The position numbers and the translations under genes were made by a program. 8,572 bases of DNA from Chitinophagaceae bacterium (GTDB lineage Bacteria; Bacteroidota; Bacteroidia; Chitinophagales; Chitinophagaceae), in assembly GCA_025455205.1 (NCBI GenBank), contig JALOMZ010000056.1, forward strand, positions 1 through 8,572, given 5' to 3'. A model generated the notes under the pieces. That model was given only the letters and a program-made list of their open reading frames with translations, was not told the origin of the DNA and ran no database searches. Below, piece after piece: positions 6,845 through 8,572 of the stretch (positions within the stretch are counted from its first letter, which is position 1; every line of letters begins with the position of its first letter).

Positions 6845-6850
6845 CAGCAG
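6829..6850. terminator. Strong 9-bp stem-loop, possible bidirectional terminator
   Basis: CTGCTGGTG (6829-6837) pairs perfectly with CACCAGCAG (6842-6850) around the tetraloop ATAA. It stands about 110 bases after the secreted-protein stop and about 65 bases after the convergent NdpA stop, a suitable site for a shared terminator. Neither side has a T-run, so termination is not proven. Its 5' arm overlaps the second arm of the 12-bp inverted repeat. Confidence 0.45.
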
Positions 6851-6881
6851 CGGCGGCCGGGCACAGGTGGTGATAGCGTCA

Positions 6882-6896
6882 GCCCCGGCGGGGGGC
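6882..6896. terminator. GC-rich stem-loop next to the NdpA gene 3' end
   Basis: GCCCC (6882-6886) pairs with GGGGC (6892-6896) around a 5-base loop, 20 bases beyond the NdpA stop on the minus strand. It could help end that transcript or protect its 3' end. There is no T-run, and a GC-rich stretch makes five pairs by chance quite easily. Confidence 0.25.
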
Positions 6897-6915
6897 AGCG
6901 GCAATGCCCATGCCT

Positions 6916-7959
6916 TTATTGCTCCTCGTCAAAATAGATCTTGTAATAGTGCTTCCCGGTCACCTCATCGTATCCCCGCTCAATCAGATCGCGGCGGCCA
7001 TGAATGTAAATGTGGAAGTTCTTGTCGAGCTTCAGCACGCTCTTGAACACCTTGCTCTGCTTCTTCACGGCCGATAAATGGATGTCAAATTCATCATCCA
7101 GCTGCACCTGCCGGTTCTTTTCATAGTTGTCCTTAAACTGGTGGAACTGCTCCACCATATCGGGCAGGGCAATCACTTCGCTGGTGAATTCCTCCATGCT
7201 GAACTGCTCCTTCTCCTTGAAGTAATCCAGGCTGCGCTGCATCATGTCTATCTGCTGGCCCTTGGTCACTTCAAAATGTTCGGGCAGCTCCTGGGTCACA
7301 AACTGGCGGCACAGGCTCAGCACTTCATTGGTATGATGGTAGTTGTCGGCTACCGGTTCAATCTGCAGAAATTCCTTCACCCAGTACTGGGCATCCTGCT
7401 GCTTGTTGGTGTTGTCAATAATGCACACCCGGTAGCCATCGGCTTCTTCTTTTTTGAAGATGAGGCAGGCCTTGTCAGGCTTGCCCATATTGATGCCCTC
7501 CTCGGCCACCACTTCCAGGCTCTTGCCATGCTGCAGCAGCTTGAGGAAAGTGTCTTTGGTTTCACTCTTTACCAGCACCACGGCATCCACTTCATCGTTG
7601 TCCAGCATCAGCCCCGTAAGCTGCACCACATACAACTCGCCTTCCTTGATGCGGGTATGGGTGCTCACCTGGTACAGCAACTGGGCAATGTGGCGGGTTT
7701 CGGCTACAAAATCATCGGGCCGGCTGAAAATATGCTTCACATAGGTATACACCTCATTTAGGCCCAGGCTGCTGTGGTGGGTGAAATGGTATTGCTCGTG
7801 CTCGTTGAAGTGCTGCAGCAAATACTTGGCCAGCATCTGGCGCACCAGCTCATCGTTCAGGGTCAGTTGATTCTCACTCAGCACCAGACGCTCGCCCCGG
7901 GCAATATTGCCCACCTTATGTACAATGGCTTTTACGATGGATACGTTTCCGGCATTCAT
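6916..7959 (-). CDS. Nucleoid-associated protein, NdpA/YejK family
   Basis: A 347-residue soluble protein of the NdpA family (37-kDa nucleoid-associated protein, the family of E. coli YejK), known mainly for association with the nucleoid; its molecular role is poorly defined. The family start VSIVKAIVHKVGN is at residues 6-18. It is followed by the mixed alpha/beta core with EGELYVVQLTGLMLDNDEVDAVVLVKSE and the central VAEEGINMGKPDKACLIF segment. The C-terminal part includes DYFKEKEQFSMEEFTSEVI and ends HYYKIYFDEEQ. I chose ATG 7959 because it sits just before the conserved start; an in-frame ATG at 8019 would add 20 residues with no resemblance to the family. There is no signal peptide. It converges on the secreted-protein gene and diverges from the GH109-like gene. 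The family call is fairly firm, the function less so. Confidence 0.87.
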   Translation of the reverse strand: MNAGNVSIVKAIVHKVGNIARGERLVLSENQLTLNDELVRQMLAKYLLQHFNEHEQYHFTHHSSLGLNEVYTYVKHIFSRPDDFVAETRHIAQLLYQVSTHTRIKEGELYVVQLTGLMLDNDEVDAVVLVKSETKDTFLKLLQHGKSLEVVAEEGINMGKPDKACLIFKKEEADGYRVCIIDNTNKQQDAQYWVKEFLQIEPVADNYHHTNEVLSLCRQFVTQELPEHFEVTKGQQIDMMQRSLDYFKEKEQFSMEEFTSEVIALPDMVEQFHQFKDNYEKNRQVQLDDEFDIHLSAVKKQSKVFKSVLKLDKNFHIYIHGRRDLIERGYDEVTGKHYYKIYFDEEQ

Positions 7960-7965
7960 AGGCGG

Positions 7966-7973
7966 CGAAGATA
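7966..7973 (-). promoter_or_regulatory. Possible -7 box TATCTTCG before the NdpA gene
   Basis: On the minus strand TATCTTCG matches TAnnTTTG except at one base and ends six bases before ATG 7959, which would give a nearly leaderless mRNA. If used, it also rules out the longer start at 8019. No -33 TTG is visible at the usual distance. Confidence 0.3.
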
Positions 7974-8023
7974 ATGGGCCGGCTGTGTCTGCCTGCACCT
8001 CCCCAGTTGCCCGGTTCATAAAG

Positions 8024-8055
8024 TGGCGGCCGGGCGCTCAAAATTCCAGCCGCCA
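8024..8055. repeat. 7-bp inverted repeat in the divergent spacer
   Basis: TGGCGGC (8024-8030) and GCCGCCA (8049-8055) are exact reverse complements 18 bases apart, in the 139-base gap between the diverging NdpA and GH109-like genes. Two arms about two helical turns apart would suit a dimeric repressor, but GC-rich arms of this length can arise by chance. The rest of the gap holds nothing else I can support apart from the weak promoter boxes noted separately. Confidence 0.3.
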
Positions 8056-8070
8056 AATGCGTCTTCTGCG

Positions 8071-8078
8071 TACATTGC
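8071..8078 (+). promoter_or_regulatory. Possible -7 box TACATTGC before the GH109-like gene
   Basis: TACATTGC is similar to TAnnTTTG and very like TACCTTGC at 2451. It lies 20 bases before ATG 8099. No -33 TTG is found at the expected place. Weak candidate. Confidence 0.2.
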
Positions 8079-8098
8079 CTTTCCTTAAAACGATTGAC

Positions 8099-8572
8099 AT
8101 GTCATTGAACCGACGCCATTTCCTTCAGTCATCCGCCATCCTTTCTGCGGGCGCCCTGCTGCAGCCTGACCGTCTCTTTGCAATGCCTGCCGGCGACAAA
8201 GTGCGTCTGGGCTTCATAGGCGTGGGCCTGCGCGGGCAGAGCCACCTCGACCTGGCCCTGCGCCGTACCGATGTTACTGTAGTCTCCATTTGCGATATAG
8301 ACGAAGGCATGCTGAAGACCAGCCTCGACATGGTGGGCAAGAGCGGCAAGGCAATGCCCAAAGTGTACAAGGGAGACAACTATGCCTATCGCAAGCTGCT
8401 GGAAGCCAAAGACATTGACGCCGTGGTCATTTCCACGCCCTGGGAATGGCATAAGCCCATGATCATTGATGCACTCGAGCGCGGTATAAAATATGTGGGC
8501 ACAGAAGTGATGCTGGGCATCACCCTGCAGGACCACTGGGATGTGGTGCATGCGGCTGAAAAGTACAAAGCC
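8099..8572 (+). CDS. Tat-exported Gfo/Idh/MocA-fold protein, GH109-like (3'-truncated)
   Basis: The first 158 codons of a gene running off the window. ATG 8099 is followed by a twin-arginine signal: N-R-R-H-F-L at residues 4-9, then a hydrophobic stretch ILSAGALL, so the folded protein with its cofactor is exported by Tat. Residues 35-50 (VRLGFIGVGLRGQSHL) form a Rossmann NAD-binding loop with G41-V-G43-L-R-G46, and CDID at 65-68 ends the second strand. STPWEWH at 112-118 and GTEV at 134-137 replace the EKP motif of ordinary Idh/MocA dehydrogenases. Both are typical of GH109, the NAD-dependent glycosidases first described as alpha-N-acetylgalactosaminidases. Substrate cannot be told from this half; many Bacteroidota paralogues are uncharacterised. 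It diverges from the NdpA gene and has no Shine-Dalgarno sequence. It may begin a glycan-use cluster beyond the window. Confidence 0.87.
   Translation, partial: MSLNRRHFLQSSAILSAGALLQPDRLFAMPAGDKVRLGFIGVGLRGQSHLDLALRRTDVTVVSICDIDEGMLKTSLDMVGKSGKAMPKVYKGDNYAYRKLLEAKDIDAVVISTPWEWHKPMIIDALERGIKYVGTEVMLGITLQDHWDVVHAAEKYKA

Noticed and set aside
6610..6873. Open frame of 87 codons on + overlapping the secreted-protein gene and the following gap
   Set aside because: It is out of frame with the better supported secreted protein, begins inside it, and has low-complexity Gly/Ala content without a family resemblance.
7078..7761. Open frame of 227 codons on + opposite the NdpA gene
   Set aside because: It is a shadow of the NdpA coding strand with the same biased composition and no recognisable domain.

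Overview
The window looks like ordinary chromosomal DNA from a moderately GC-rich member of the Bacteroidota, plausibly the Chitinophagaceae. This rests on three things. The block pheT, short coiled-coil gene, zapA is typical of that phylum. The protein families also fit: a YkuD_2-type L,D-transpeptidase, a sigma-54 factor, an NdpA-like protein and a GH109-like Tat substrate. None of the start codons has a convincing Shine-Dalgarno sequence, while several have TAnnTTTG-like boxes upstream. The genus assignment is inference.

Layout. 1-3072 (+) is a likely operon: the 3' part of pheT (its N-terminus lies before the window), a 97-aa coiled-coil protein and zapA. 3073-3184 is a short structured spacer. 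3185-4003 (+) encodes an exported murein L,D-transpeptidase-like protein. 4100-6313 (-) is a two-gene unit: rpoN (sigma-54) followed by a small integral membrane protein resembling a degenerate PAP2 phosphatase. From a divergent control region at 6314-6379, rich in palindromes, a 112-aa secreted protein of unknown function is read on + (6380-6718). 6719-6915 is non-coding between converging genes and holds nested inverted repeats. 6916-7959 (-) encodes an NdpA-family nucleoid-associated protein. After a divergent spacer (7960-8098), a Tat-exported Gfo/Idh/MocA-fold protein of the GH109 kind begins on + and runs off the end.

Functional links. The left part combines translation (PheT) with division-ring assembly (ZapA and its coiled-coil neighbour) and wall remodelling (L,D-transpeptidase). 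The middle holds a global alternative sigma factor. The right edge may be the start of a glycan-use locus. I see no mobile element, CRISPR array, tRNA or rRNA, and no clear undescribed multi-gene system. The least explained items are the nested stem-loops at 6769-6875, the palindrome and direct-repeat cluster upstream of rpoN, the structured spacer after zapA, and the small secreted protein.
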